NCBI RefSeq assembly: GCF_027000115.1
Contig: NZ_JALTON010000002.1
Coordinates: 1 to 64,000 of the forward strand
From: Thiohalobacter sp.
GTDB taxonomy: Bacteria; Pseudomonadota; Gammaproteobacteria; Thiohalobacterales; Thiohalobacteraceae
Reading direction: 5' to 3'
Length of the DNA stretch: 64,000 nucleotides
Below the pieces are notes generated by a model. It saw nothing but the letters and a program-made list of their open reading frames with translations. It did no database searches and was not told the DNA's origin. Shown piece after piece: positions 9,102 to 18,222 of this stretch (the stretch's first letter is position 1; every line of letters begins with the position of its first letter). A program made the translations under genes and the position numbers.

Positions 9102-9845
9102 CTAGACGAAGAAACTCTGGGCGAGCGTACCCATGATCAGGGTCCAGCCGTCGATCAGCACGAACAGCATGATCTTGAACGGCAGGGAAATGATCATCGG
9201 CGACAGCATCATCATGCCCATGGACATCAGCAGGCTGGCGATGACCAGGTCGATCACCAGAAAGGGAATCAGGATCAGGAAACCGATCTGGAACGCCGTC
9301 TTCAGCTCGCTGGTCACGAAGGCCGGCATCAGCAGCGAGAATGGGACCGACTCGGCATCGGCGACGGGCTCGCTGCGGGAGATCTCGGCGAACAGATCCA
9401 GGTCCGCCTCGCGGGTCTGCGCCAGCATGAAACCGCGGAAAGGTACGGCCGCGCGCTGGATCGCTTCCTGTGGCGTGAGCTCATCGTTGAGATAGGGCTG
9501 CACCGCGGTGTCGTAGACCTCGTCGAACACCGGCACCATGATGAAGAAGGTCAGCATCAGCGACAGGCCGATGAGAATCTGGTTGGACGGGGTCTGCATG
9601 GTACCCAGTGCCTGGCGCAGGATGGCCAGCACGATGACAATGCGGGTAAAGGAAGTCATCATCATAAGCAGCGCCGGCAGGAAGCTCAGCGCCGTCATCA
9701 GCGCCAGCACCTGCAGGCTCACCGACCAGGTCTGGGAACCGTCCGCGGCCGTGTCCACATGCACGGCGGCAAAGCCCTGCTCGGCCTGCACCGGCAGGGA
9801 CAGGCACAACAGCAGCGGCAGCAGCAGCGACAGCCAGCGCTTCAT
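9102..9845 (-). CDS. fliP: Flagellar export protein FliP
   Basis: FliP is the core pore subunit of the flagellar export gate. The 247 residues begin with a cleavable-looking signal peptide ([21 protein letters not shown]), followed by the conserved segment containing [19 protein letters not shown] and four membrane helices. The start overlaps the fliO stop (ATGA). Confidence 0.97.
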   Translation of the reverse strand: MKRWLSLLLPLLLCLSLPVQAEQGFAAVHVDTAADGSQTWSVSLQVLALMTALSFLPALLMMMTSFTRIVIVLAILRQALGTMQTPSNQILIGLSLMLTFFIMVPVFDEVYDTAVQPYLNDELTPQEAIQRAAVPFRGFMLAQTREADLDLFAEISRSEPVADAESVPFSLLMPAFVTSELKTAFQIGFLILIPFLVIDLVIASLLMSMGMMMLSPMIISLPFKIMLFVLIDGWTLIMGTLAQSFFV

Positions 9846-10279
9846 GAACGCTTCGCTCCGCGTCCGCCCAGCACCTGCCCCAGCACCCGCTGAAAGCCGG
9901 CACCACCCTGCTCCGCCGTTTCGACCGGCAAGGGCTCGGGGAGCACGTGCAGTGTCTGTACCCGGCCCGGTGCCACCCCCACCAGCAGCTGGGTGTCGCC
10001 GACCTGGACCAGCACGATGCGCTCGCGCGCACCCATGGACAGGCCGCCCACGATGCGCAACGCACCGTTGGCGAGAGCGCCCTGCCCCGTGACCCGGCGC
10101 AGCAACCAGGCCATACCGAAGATCAGCAGCATGACCGCGGCCAGCCCCAGCAGGAGCTGGACGATCTGCCCGGCGGCCATGGGCTCTGCGACCGCCGGCA
10201 ACGCCGGGGTTTCCCCTTCGGCGGCGGCCAGACCCGGCGCGAGACAGACGCCGATCAGCACTGCAAGTCCCGGTTTCAC
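9842..10279 (-). CDS. fliO: Flagellar assembly protein FliO
   Basis: This short bitopic membrane protein helps assemble the FliP complex. The 145 residues show an N-terminal signal-like segment, a single membrane helix around residues 40-60 ([21 protein letters not shown]) and a cytoplasmic domain with [21 protein letters not shown], typical of FliO. It overlaps fliN by 4 bp upstream and fliP by 4 bp downstream, so the three are coupled. Confidence 0.93.
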   Translation of the reverse strand: MKPGLAVLIGVCLAPGLAAAEGETPALPAVAEPMAAGQIVQLLLGLAAVMLLIFGMAWLLRRVTGQGALANGALRIVGGLSMGARERIVLVQVGDTQLLVGVAPGRVQTLHVLPEPLPVETAEQGGAGFQRVLGQVLGGRGAKRS

Positions 10280-10716
10280 TTCAGTTTCTTCACCCGCTCG
10301 GCCGGACTGACCACGTCGGTCAGTCGAATGCCGAACTTTTCGTTGACCACCACCACCTCGCCATGGGCGACCAGGGTGCCGTTGACCAGCACATCCATGG
10401 GCTCGCCGGCCAGCCGGTCCAGCTCCACCACCGAGCCCTGGTTGAGCTGCAGCAGGTTGCGGATGCTGATCCGGGTGCGGCCGATCTCCATGGCGATGGT
10501 GACCGGGATGTCGAGTATCAGATCGAGGTTCACATCGTCGCCGGTGTTTACCGGAAGATTGTCGCTCTCCAGCTCATCGAGCTGCGCCGGCTGCGCCTCG
10601 GTCTCGGACGCAGCCTTGGCGCCCTCGCCTCCGCCTTCCTCGCCTTCCTGCTGCGCCAGAGCCGCGGCCCATTCGTCAGCGATGGCATCCTGATCTACGT
10701 TCTCTTCGTCACTCAT
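10276..10716 (-). CDS. fliN: Flagellar motor switch protein FliN
   Basis: FliN is the C-ring component at the base of the switch and docks the FliH-FliI export ATPase. The 146 residues have an acidic Ala/Glu-rich N-terminus (about 65 residues) and a C-terminal SpoA domain ([22 protein letters not shown] through [16 protein letters not shown]). It lies 21 nt after fliM. Confidence 0.97.
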   Translation of the reverse strand: MSDEENVDQDAIADEWAAALAQQEGEEGGGEGAKAASETEAQPAQLDELESDNLPVNTGDDVNLDLILDIPVTIAMEIGRTRISIRNLLQLNQGSVVELDRLAGEPMDVLVNGTLVAHGEVVVVNEKFGIRLTDVVSPAERVKKLK

Positions 10717-10737
10717 GACTGGCTCCAGAGCATGGCT

Positions 10738-11751
10738 TCAGTTCACGACATCCAGGGGGCCGCCCTGGGTCAGGCCGGCAGGCCCCTGGCTGATGCGTTC
10801 GATGATCTTGACTGCGCGGTTGCCGTTGGAGACCCCGAACCGCCCGCGAAACAGGGGAATGTCCTCCGAGCGCAGAACGACCGTCTCCGGCATGTCAAAG
10901 GGAATGACGTCGCCGGGCTTGAGCTCCATCAGTTCACGCATGGTCAGCTCGGTCTCGGTCAGGATCGAGGTCAGTTCGATCTGCGCACTCTTCATTTCCT
11001 CGCGAATGGCGATGCGCCAGCGTTCGTCGACCTCGGAACGGTCACTCTGCACACCGGCATCCAGCAACTCGCGGATCGGCTCCACCATGCTGTAGGGCAT
11101 GGTCACATGCAGGGCGCCGCCACCGCCCTCCAGCTCGATATGGAAGGTGGAGACCACCACCACTTCGGTCGGACTGACGATGTTGGCGAACTGGGGATTG
11201 ACCTCGGAGTTCATGTACTCGAACTCCACTGGCAGCACCGGCTTCCAGGCCTGCTGCAGGTCGTCGAAGGCCTGCTTGAGCATGCGCTGGATGACCCGCT
11301 GCTCGGTGGGCGTGAACTCGCGGCCCTCGATCTTGGTATGGAAGCGACCGTCGCCACCGAAATAGTTGTCCACCGCGCTGAACACCAGCTTGGGATCGAA
11401 CACGAAAAGGGCCGTGCCCCTGAGCGGATTGATCTTCACCAGATTGAGGCTGGTGGGCACGAACAGGCTGTGGATGTATTCGCCGAACTTGAGCATCTGC
11501 ACGCCGCCGACCGAGATCTCGCCCTGGCGACGCAGCATATTGAACAGGCTGATACGAAAATAGCGGGCGAAGCGTTCGTTGATCATCTCCAGCGTGGGCA
11601 TGCGCCCGCGCACGATGCGGTCCTGGCTGGTGAAGTCGTAGGACCGTGCCTCGCCCTCGGCCAGGCCGTCGTCGCCTTCGGTTTCGACATCGCCGCTGCC
11701 TACCCCGTGCAGCAGCGCGTCGATTTCTTCCTGTGAAAGCAGGTCGCTCAC
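10738..11751 (-). CDS. fliM: Flagellar motor switch protein FliM
   Basis: FliM is the C-ring protein that binds CheY-P and changes the direction of rotation. The N-terminal CheY-binding peptide is intact (MSDLLSQEEIDALLHGV). A CheC-like middle domain follows, then a C-terminal SpoA domain. Its 337 residues are normal. It lies 13 nt after fliL in the fliLMNOPQR run. Confidence 0.97.
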   Translation of the reverse strand: MSDLLSQEEIDALLHGVGSGDVETEGDDGLAEGEARSYDFTSQDRIVRGRMPTLEMINERFARYFRISLFNMLRRQGEISVGGVQMLKFGEYIHSLFVPTSLNLVKINPLRGTALFVFDPKLVFSAVDNYFGGDGRFHTKIEGREFTPTEQRVIQRMLKQAFDDLQQAWKPVLPVEFEYMNSEVNPQFANIVSPTEVVVVSTFHIELEGGGGALHVTMPYSMVEPIRELLDAGVQSDRSEVDERWRIAIREEMKSAQIELTSILTETELTMRELMELKPGDVIPFDMPETVVLRSEDIPLFRGRFGVSNGNRAVKIIERISQGPAGLTQGGPLDVVN

Positions 11752-11764
11752 CGCATCCCCCGTC

Positions 11765-12304
11765 CTACTGCATCACGAAGCTGGTGAAATAGAGATTCTC
11801 GAGTTCGCCCTTGCCGGTCTGTTCCTTGAGTACCTTGCGGATCTCGACCAGCGCCTGCTGGCGCAGGTTTTCCTTGCCCTCGCGCGTGTTCAGCACTTCC
11901 GGGTCCTGGCTGCTGAACAGCAGCACCAGGGCATTGCGGATGGCCGGGCTGTGTTCCTTGACGGCATCGATGACGGCCTGGCGACGGTCGGCGACCTGCA
12001 ATGTGATCTGCATGAAACGCACGTCGGCGTCGGCGGAAAAATTCACCACGAAGGGGGGTTCCAGCGGCTGATAGATCATGGGACCCGCGGCTGCCACGGC
12101 CGCCTCTTCGGCCTCCGCGCCGGCCTCGGCGCCCTCACCCTCGGGCGTGCCGGCCTGGTCACCACCGCCCAGGATGCCGGCGAAGAAGAGCACCGCCACC
12201 AGCGCGCCGATCAGCAGCACGCCACCGATGATGCCGAACAGCAGCAGTTTCTTGCCCCCGCCCTTGGGTGCGTCTTCCACGTCGAGATCGAGGTCGTCTG
12301 CCAT
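11765..12304 (-). CDS. fliL: Flagellar basal body-associated protein FliL
   Basis: FliL is a single-pass inner-membrane protein that surrounds the stator units and supports torque. The 179 residues have a short cytoplasmic acidic tail, one membrane helix (about 19-45, LLLFGIIGGVLLIGALVAVL), an Ala/Glu/Gly linker and the periplasmic FliL domain ending VRKVLKEQTGKGELENLYFTSFVMQ-like (EIRKVL...NLYFTSF). It is the first gene after a sigma-54 site at 12340-12355. Confidence 0.94.
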   Translation of the reverse strand: MADDLDLDVEDAPKGGGKKLLLFGIIGGVLLIGALVAVLFFAGILGGGDQAGTPEGEGAEAGAEAEEAAVAAAGPMIYQPLEPPFVVNFSADADVRFMQITLQVADRRQAVIDAVKEHSPAIRNALVLLFSSQDPEVLNTREGKENLRQQALVEIRKVLKEQTGKGELENLYFTSFVMQ

Positions 12305-12339
12305 CTCTGTCTTCCCCTGATTACGGTCGACAGAGCTGA

Positions 12340-12355
12340 AGCAAGTCCCATGCCA
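12340..12355 (-). promoter_or_regulatory. Sigma-54 promoter for fliLMNOPQR-flhB
   Basis: The minus strand reads TGGCAT - GGGAC - TTGCT, with GG and GC 10 nt apart as the RpoN consensus requires. The predicted transcript start is about 24 nt before the fliL ATG. Confidence 0.75.
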
Positions 12356-12471
12356 CGAAGTCGGGAAAATTTTTCCCGTTCTGAATCAATATGATGAGAA
12401 AGCGATTTGATCGGACGCCGAAGGATTGACGTGGCCGGCGCCCGCCACCAGCCAAAAAGGTGGCGAGCCGG

Positions 12472-14709
12472 CTACTGGGGCGGCGACCAGGCCCCTGCGT
12501 TCAGCCAGTCGGCGAAGCCGGCCCGCGGCAGCGGACCGCTGACGTGATAGCCCTGGACGGCATCGCATCCGAGCGCGGCCAGCAGGCTCCAGGCACGGGG
12601 TGTTTCCACGCCCTCGGCGACCACGGTACACCCCAGGTTGTGACCCAGTTCGATGATGGAACGGACGATGGCGGCGTCGGCCCGGCTGTCCGGGGCCGCC
12701 TGCATGAAGGACTTGTCGATCTTGAGGGTATCGATGGGCAGACGCCGCAGATAGGCCAGCGACGAATAGCCCGTGCCGAAGTCGTCCACCGCCACCCGCA
12801 CGCCCAGGTCGCCGAGCCGCGTCAGCACCTGCGCGCCATAGTCGAGATCGGCCATCAGGGTTTCCTCGGTGATCTCGATTTCGAGGCTTTCACCGCTCAC
12901 CCCCGCCTCGTTGAGCGCCCATTCCACGCGCTCCAGCAGTCGCGGGGTCTGGAAGGAGCGCGCGGAAACGTTCACCGACACCGGCAGCCTCAGCCCCTGG
13001 GCCTGCCATTCGCGACACTGGCGCAGGGCGGTGACCAGCACCCAGTTGGTAATGGGTGCCATCATGCCGCTCTGTTCGGCCAGATGCAGGAAGCGCGAGG
13101 GCGGTACGACGCCATCATGCGGGTGATTCCAGCGCAGCAATGCCTCCACCCCCACCAGGCTGCCGTCCAGCATGCCGACCTTGGGCTGGTAGTGCAGCTC
13201 GAACTCGTTGCGCTCCAGCGCCGTGCGCAGCTGCCCGGAGAGCTGCAGCTCGGGCATGGGCTGGTTTTCGGTCTGCGGGCTGTAGATCAGGAAACCGGCA
13301 TCGCTGCGCCGAGCCCGCTCGGCGGCGCGCTCGGCGCGGGCAAACAGGGTGTCGGCATCCGCGCCATGATCCGGGAACAGGGCCACGCCGATGGCGCCGG
13401 CGAGGTAATGCTCCTCGCCGTCGAGCCACACCGGTTCCTTGCAGCATTCGAGCAGCTTGCCGGCCACCCGCTCGGCGGCCAGCCGGCCATGTTCGACCGA
13501 CGGCATCAGCACGGCGAAGCGATCGGCACCGAGCTGCACCAGGGTATCGGATTCCCGCAGGCTGCCCTGCAAGCGAAGGGTGACCTCGCGGCGCAAGGCC
13601 TCGTCCGCAGGACCGCCGGAGATGGGATCGACCAGCTCGAAGGGGTCGAGTTCGATCAGCATCAGTACCGCCTGGCGATCGGACTCGCGCCGGCAGGCGC
13701 GGATGGCCTGGTCGAGGCGGTCGTAGAGCCGGGAGCGCTCGTCCATGACCGGCGCGGAATCGCCTGCCGTCGGCTCGGCTGCCTCTCCGGTCTCCACCGG
13801 TTCCAGCCAGAGATCCACCCGCACCACCTTGCGCCGGCGCAGGCTGGGCCGGAGCAGCAACCGGCAACGCTGCGCCGTCTCACTGCCGCGCGGGCAAAAA
13901 TCGACTTCCAGCGCCGCAGCCTCACCGGCACAGGCGTGCGTCCAGGCGGCCTGCAGCGCGGACTGGTCCGGCTCGGCGACACCTGCCAGCATGGGCAGCG
14001 GCCCGGCCGCATCCCGCCCGCAGGCGCGGATGGCAGCGGCATTGGCGTGCAGCACACTGCCCCGTGCAGGATCGACCGACCACAGGCTGCCGGGGAGATT
14101 GTCGAGCAACCGCGTCAGTTCCGCCTCCTGGCCCAGCGCGGCATCGCGGCTGGCGGCCAGATCCTCGCCCAGGGCATCGACATAGCCCTGCAGCATCAGT
14201 CCCATGTCCAGGAACACCCGCTTGGCCAGCGTCGCCTGCAGCGCCTGGCGCCGTTCGCCGTCCAGGTCGGGCAGCTCCGCGACCAGTTTCTGCAAGTGGG
14301 AGAGATAGAGCCGATAGGCGCCGATCACCCACACCGGCTTTACGCCATGGAGGCAATGGCGCGCACCGATGTCGCCGTCGCCCTCTCCGGCCTCCGGACG
14401 CAGCAGCGCCAGCAGCCGGTTGAGGTGTGCCCGCACCAGATCACCGATGTTGCCGCCGCGCCGCTCGTAGGCATAGAGCACTTCGGCCGTGGCGGGATTG
14501 TCGAACAGGAAGTCGTAATAGATCTCGGCAAAGCGTGCCGCGCCCTGACCGAGCACGTCCTGGTACTCGGACAAAAGGCGTTCGTCCTCGCCGTCAAGCT
14601 GCAAGACGTAGTGGAATTCCTTGCGCTGTTCATGCAACCGCCGCGACGAATCGCCTCGCGACGCGCGCACGTCCGGCTTCCCGCGTTTTGGTGATTTTCC
14701 TCCAGCCAT
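12472..14709 (-). CDS. Globin-coupled sensor, degenerate GGDEF, intact EAL c-di-GMP phosphodiesterase
   Basis: This 745-residue cytoplasmic protein has four parts. Residues about 30-185 are a globin-coupled sensor with Tyr64/65 in the heme distal region and a proximal-type His118 in IGARHCLHGVKP, followed by the family's WVIGAY and FLDMGLMLQGYVDAL. Residues about 195-305 look PAS-like. Residues 325-475 are a GGDEF domain whose active motif is LGADRF (393-398), so it should not make c-di-GMP. Residues 487-740 are an EAL domain with EALLRW (522-527), VNVSARSF, EITEE, DDFGTGYSS, KIDKSF and EGVET. The likely role is an oxygen- or gas-responsive c-di-GMP phosphodiesterase. It sits between fliK and fliL, breaking the usual fliK-fliL adjacency. 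Confidence 0.88.
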   Translation of the reverse strand: MAGGKSPKRGKPDVRASRGDSSRRLHEQRKEFHYVLQLDGEDERLLSEYQDVLGQGAARFAEIYYDFLFDNPATAEVLYAYERRGGNIGDLVRAHLNRLLALLRPEAGEGDGDIGARHCLHGVKPVWVIGAYRLYLSHLQKLVAELPDLDGERRQALQATLAKRVFLDMGLMLQGYVDALGEDLAASRDAALGQEAELTRLLDNLPGSLWSVDPARGSVLHANAAAIRACGRDAAGPLPMLAGVAEPDQSALQAAWTHACAGEAAALEVDFCPRGSETAQRCRLLLRPSLRRRKVVRVDLWLEPVETGEAAEPTAGDSAPVMDERSRLYDRLDQAIRACRRESDRQAVLMLIELDPFELVDPISGGPADEALRREVTLRLQGSLRESDTLVQLGADRFAVLMPSVEHGRLAAERVAGKLLECCKEPVWLDGEEHYLAGAIGVALFPDHGADADTLFARAERAAERARRSDAGFLIYSPQTENQPMPELQLSGQLRTALERNEFELHYQPKVGMLDGSLVGVEALLRWNHPHDGVVPPSRFLHLAEQSGMMAPITNWVLVTALRQCREWQAQGLRLPVSVNVSARSFQTPRLLERVEWALNEAGVSGESLEIEITEETLMADLDYGAQVLTRLGDLGVRVAVDDFGTGYSSLAYLRRLPIDTLKIDKSFMQAAPDSRADAAIVRSIIELGHNLGCTVVAEGVETPRAWSLLAALGCDAVQGYHVSGPLPRAGFADWLNAGAWSPPQ

Positions 14710-14755
14710 CTCTTCTTATGTTGTTGTTATTATCGATGGCAGGACCGTACCACAT

Positions 14756-14771
14756 CGCAAAGCCGCTGCCT
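14756..14771 (-). promoter_or_regulatory. Possible sigma-54 promoter for the globin-GGDEF-EAL gene
   Basis: The minus strand reads AGGCAG - CGGCT - TTGCG. The essential GG and GC are 10 nt apart and GGCA/TTGC match RpoN consensus, but three flanking positions do not. It lies about 47 nt before the ATG and overlaps by two bases the end of the quasi-palindromic element at 14770. Confidence 0.4.
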
Positions 14772-15029
14772 AGCCCGCATATTCCACCAGGGCGGAAGCG
14801 GGCGGGAGGCAACTTGTTGTCCTGGTGGGCAATGAACCGGGTTTTTTACCCGTGGCCCGGAGTACGATTTGTGCCCACCCGCTTCCTGCTGCGGCCCTGG
14901 CGGATTTTCGCTCGGCCTCGGGGGTGCTTCACTCAAGCCGTAGCGACGGCTACGGCTTTCGCTCCAGCTCTCCGAGCCCGGCTGCAAATCCGCCATCATC
15001 CGCAGCCCCTGGTGCAATATGCGGGCTAG
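14770..15029. repeat. Quasi-palindromic 260-bp element (MITE-like)
   Basis: The outer ends, 14770-14790 and 15009-15029, are inverted repeats of 21 bp with one mismatch (outermost 14 bp CTAGCCCGCATATT perfect). Inside, GGCGGATTT/AAATCCGCC and GCTGCGG/CCGCAGC pair again, and the centre is a perfect 10-bp hairpin (14935-14944 with 14949-14958, loop GACG). No reading frame of note lies inside. It occupies most of the 362-bp space between fliK and the globin-EAL gene. Confidence 0.75.
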
Positions 15030-15057
15030 CCCCGCCCATTCCACCAGGGCGGAAGCG
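14781..15057. repeat. 20-bp direct repeat flanking/overlapping the palindromic element
   Basis: The sequence ATTCCACCAGGGCGGAAGCG occurs at 14781-14800 and again, identical, at 15038-15057. The first copy starts within the left inverted end and the second lies 8 bp outside the right end, close to the fliK stop. This may be a remnant of a second nested copy of the element. Confidence 0.8.
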
Positions 15058-15071
15058 ATCCTTCGGCGGTA

Positions 15072-16250
15072 TCACACGAACAGGTCGATGGCCCGATCCG
15101 GCGGCAGGGTGCGGATCATGGCCAGCGACGCCGCCTCGTCCTCCGGCAGCTCGTCGTCGATTCCGGCCACGGCACCCCGCGCAGCCTGGCCTTCAGCATC
15201 GGCGCGTTCGCGCTGCTCGGCCAGCGAACGATCCGAGACGTCCACGTTCACCAGTGCCACGCCCTGACTCTGGAACATGTCGCGCAGCCTCGGCAGGGCC
15301 GCTTCCAGCGCCTCGCGGACCACGGCATGCTGGGCAGTGAAGTTCACCTGGGCCTGATCCTGGTGCATCTGCACCCGTACCTCGATGGGACCCAAATGCG
15401 GCGGGTTCAGCCGGATCTCGGCCCCCTGGAGGTTCCGGTTCACCATCCACAGCACACGCTCGCCGACGGCCTGGTCCCAGCCGCTCTGCTGGAAGGGCAC
15501 CGTGACCTGGGTGCTCGGCAGGGCCGTCGCGGTCGCTGCCGGAGCGGCCTGGGGGGCCTGGGCTGCCGGGGCGGTCATCGGGGCCGCGGTGGCCGGCAGG
15601 CTGGCCGCGACATCCGGCGTATCGGCCGGTGCAAGGGCGGTGGGCTGCAGGCTGGCACGGGTCTGCAGCAACTGCTCCATGCGCACCATCAGGCGCTCCG
15701 CAGCCGGCCGGAACTCGCCCGCTCGGGGCAGGACCTGCTGCAGCGAGGCCACCGCCTGCCGCACGGCGATGGTCACTGCATCCCCGCCCTTGCCAGCCTC
15801 GGCGGCCAACTCGGAAACGATCTCGCCGACCCGTCCACGCAGCCCGGACGGCCCCGCCTCGCGATCGAACCGGCGCAGCAGCGCCGCCAGTCGCTGCTCC
15901 AGGGCCTCGCCTGCCGTCGCGGCCACGGTCGCTCCGGGCTGCTCCCTGTTCAGGGGCACGGGTTCCTGCTGCGGCGGCACGGCCAGAAGCAGGGTCAGCA
16001 GTTCCGGCAAGGGCTTGCCGTCGGCAACCGGCGGGTCCTCGCCCATGGCCGCCGCCACCGCCTTTGCAGGCGCGCCGGACGGCGTCGCCGTGGTCGCCTC
16101 GGGTGCACCGGCCTGGCCATTCAGGATATCGGAAAAATCCGACTCATCTCTTGAAGATTCAGTAATCTGAAGCGATTTTCCCGAATCCGGTGAAGAGCTG
16201 GCCGCGACCGGTGCAGGTGTCGGTGCGGGGGCGGGCATCAGTTCCGGCAT
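15072..16250 (-). CDS. fliK: Flagellar hook-length control protein FliK
   Basis: FliK is the secreted molecular ruler that ends hook growth and triggers the FlhB switch. The 392 residues have a low-complexity Ala/Pro/Gln-rich N-terminal and middle region, and the conserved C-terminal Flg_hook domain at about 260-345 (GAEIRLNPPHLGPIEVRVQM, then MFQSQGVALVNVDVSDRS). It is separated from fliJ by about 100 nt that carry their own sigma-54 site. Confidence 0.93.
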   Translation of the reverse strand: MPELMPAPAPTPAPVAASSSPDSGKSLQITESSRDESDFSDILNGQAGAPEATTATPSGAPAKAVAAAMGEDPPVADGKPLPELLTLLLAVPPQQEPVPLNREQPGATVAATAGEALEQRLAALLRRFDREAGPSGLRGRVGEIVSELAAEAGKGGDAVTIAVRQAVASLQQVLPRAGEFRPAAERLMVRMEQLLQTRASLQPTALAPADTPDVAASLPATAAPMTAPAAQAPQAAPAATATALPSTQVTVPFQQSGWDQAVGERVLWMVNRNLQGAEIRLNPPHLGPIEVRVQMHQDQAQVNFTAQHAVVREALEAALPRLRDMFQSQGVALVNVDVSDRSLAEQRERADAEGQAARGAVAGIDDELPEDEAASLAMIRTLPPDRAIDLFV

Positions 16251-16290
16251 GAGTGCTTCTCCTGAGCGGGTTGCTTACGGAGAGAAAAGG

Positions 16291-16306
16291 AGCAAGGGCC
16301 GTGCCA
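16291..16306 (-). promoter_or_regulatory. Sigma-54 promoter for fliK
   Basis: The minus strand reads TGGCAC - GGCCC - TTGCT, a full match to the RpoN consensus. The predicted start is about 29 nt before the fliK ATG. Confidence 0.8.
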
Positions 16307-16349
16307 GCCCATGTCCAGCAGCGGATTGCCGAGGCGCGAGGCAGTCGGC

Positions 16350-16799
16350 TCAGCTGTCGTCCCGGCGCCGGCGATGGGACTGAAGGGCGCGCTCGTCGCT
16401 GTCGGCCTGTTCGCGCCGATCGCGGTCACGTGCCTCTTCGCGTTGATAGCGTGCCATGACCTTGCCCAGGGCCTCCGAGCGCGAGCGCCGCTGCAGCCAC
16501 TGCCGGCGCCGGGCCTCGCAGGCCTGCTCGGCCTCGGCAACCGACTTTTGCTGCTGCTCGATGGCCGCGTTGAGCCGGCCCAGGAAGGCATGGAAGTTCT
16601 GCAACTCGCGGGCGTGCACACCGTTGCCGCCGCGGGCCTCGAAGCTGCGGGCATACTCGTCGCGATAGGCGATCAACTGGTCGAGCTTGCCACGCTCGGT
16701 GGCCAGCCGATCCAGCTCGCGTCCGAGCGCGCGCGCGGCATCCTGCTCCCGATGCTCGGCGACCTGCTTGACCGGCTTCATGCGCTTGGAACGACTCAT
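16350..16799 (-). CDS. fliJ: Flagellar export chaperone FliJ
   Basis: FliJ is the coiled-coil stalk of the flagellar export ATPase complex; it fits in the FliI hexamer and contacts FlhA. The 149 residues are almost entirely charged helix (Glu/Arg/Gln-rich), as expected for the long antiparallel coiled coil. Sequence conservation is low across the family, so the call rests on length, composition and position directly after fliI (34 nt). Confidence 0.88.
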   Translation of the reverse strand: MSRSKRMKPVKQVAEHREQDAARALGRELDRLATERGKLDQLIAYRDEYARSFEARGGNGVHARELQNFHAFLGRLNAAIEQQQKSVAEAEQACEARRRQWLQRRSRSEALGKVMARYQREEARDRDRREQADSDERALQSHRRRRDDS

Positions 16800-16833
16800 G
16801 CGTCCGGCCCCGTCTGGCTCCCGTCACCGGGAC

Positions 16834-18222
16834 TCATGCCTCGCCCCCCGGCTGCATGGCGTTGCCGAGCAGGCGCTCGAGATCGTCCAGGCTCTCCACC
16901 AGCGGCACCTGTTCGTGCATGTCCTGGGCAAGGAAATCCATCAGTGCGGGATGGAAGCGTATGGCCTCGTCCACGCGGGGATCGGAACCGGCCTGGTAGG
17001 CGCCCACACTGATCAGGTCGCGGTGGCGCTCGTAGGTGGCATAGAGTTCGCGGAAGCGGCGCGCGGCGGCCAGATGGCGCGGATCGGTGATCTCGGTCAT
17101 GGCGCGGCTGATGGAGGCCTCGATATCGATGGCCGGATAGTGGCCGGACTCGGCCAGCCGCCGCGACAGCACGATGTGGCCATCGAGAATGGCGCGGGCC
17201 GCGTCGGCGATAGGATCGTTCTGGTCGTCGCCCTCGGCCAGCACCGTGTAGAAGGCCGTGATGGATCCACCGCCGACGTCGCCGTTGCCGGCGCGCTCCA
17301 CCAGCTGCGGCAGCCGCGCGAACACCGACGGCGGATAACCCTTGGTGGCCGGCGGCTCGCCGATGGCCAGCGCGATCTCCCGCTGGGCCTGGGCATAACG
17401 GGTCAGGGAATCCATCAGCAGCAGCACCTGCAGGCCCCGGTCACGGAAATGTTCGGCGATGGCGGTCGCCATCTGCGCGCCATGCAGGCGCATGAGCGGC
17501 GAGGTATCGGCCGGCGTGGCCACCACCACGGATCGCGCCAGTCCCTCCTCGCCGAGATTGTTCTGCACGAACTCCACCACTTCCCGGCCACGTTCGCCGA
17601 CCAGCCCGACCACGATGACATCGGCGTTGGTGAAGCGGGTCATCATGCTCAGCAGCACGCTCTTGCCCACGCCGGAGCCGGCAAACAGCCCCATGCGCTG
17701 GCCGCGGCCGACACTGAGCAGGGCGTTGATGGCGCGCACGCCGACATCCAGCGGCTCCCGAATCGGCCGCCGGGCCATGGGATTGATCTGCCGACCCGAC
17801 AGCGGAACGCGCTCCGTGGTCCGCAGCGGTCCCTTGCCGTCCAGCGGCCGGCCAGCGCCGTCGATGACACGGCCCAGCAGCATGTCACCCACCGGCGCCT
17901 CGCAGGCGCGGCGAGTGGGAATGACACGGGCGCTGGGGGCCAGGCCACGCAGGTCGCCGGTCGGCATCAGGTACAGGCGGTCCCCGGAAAAACCCACCAC
18001 CTCGGCCTCGATGCGACTGTTGTCAGGATTGACCACCTCGCAGCGGCTGCCGATCGCGGCCTGGCAACCCTCCGCTTCCAGGGTCAGGCCCACCATGCGC
18101 GTGAGCCGTCCCTCGACCACCAGCGGGAGGGGTTCCTGCGCGCGCTGCAGGTAGGGTTGCAGTCGCTGGCGCCAGCGGGCATTGCGATCGGCTTCGGGCA
18201 GTCGCAGGCCGGCCTGGCTCAC
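16834..18222 (-). CDS. fliI: Flagellum-specific export ATPase FliI
   Basis: FliI is the hexameric F1-like ATPase that energises and organises flagellar export. The 462 residues have Walker A AGSGVGKS at 181-188, Walker B around [21 protein letters not shown], and the ring-contact motif [19 protein letters not shown]. Translation starts at a GTG that overlaps the fliH stop (GTGA), which implies coupling. Confidence 0.97.
   Translation of the reverse strand: MSQAGLRLPEADRNARWRQRLQPYLQRAQEPLPLVVEGRLTRMVGLTLEAEGCQAAIGSRCEVVNPDNSRIEAEVVGFSGDRLYLMPTGDLRGLAPSARVIPTRRACEAPVGDMLLGRVIDGAGRPLDGKGPLRTTERVPLSGRQINPMARRPIREPLDVGVRAINALLSVGRGQRMGLFAGSGVGKSVLLSMMTRFTNADVIVVGLVGERGREVVEFVQNNLGEEGLARSVVVATPADTSPLMRLHGAQMATAIAEHFRDRGLQVLLLMDSLTRYAQAQREIALAIGEPPATKGYPPSVFARLPQLVERAGNGDVGGGSITAFYTVLAEGDDQNDPIADAARAILDGHIVLSRRLAESGHYPAIDIEASISRAMTEITDPRHLAAARRFRELYATYERHRDLISVGAYQAGSDPRVDEAIRFHPALMDFLAQDMHEQVPLVESLDDLERLLGNAMQPGGEA

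Noticed and set aside
12460-14694. Plus-strand 744-codon open frame opposite the globin-EAL gene
   Set aside because: The minus-strand frame carries intact EAL and globin motifs; the plus frame has none.
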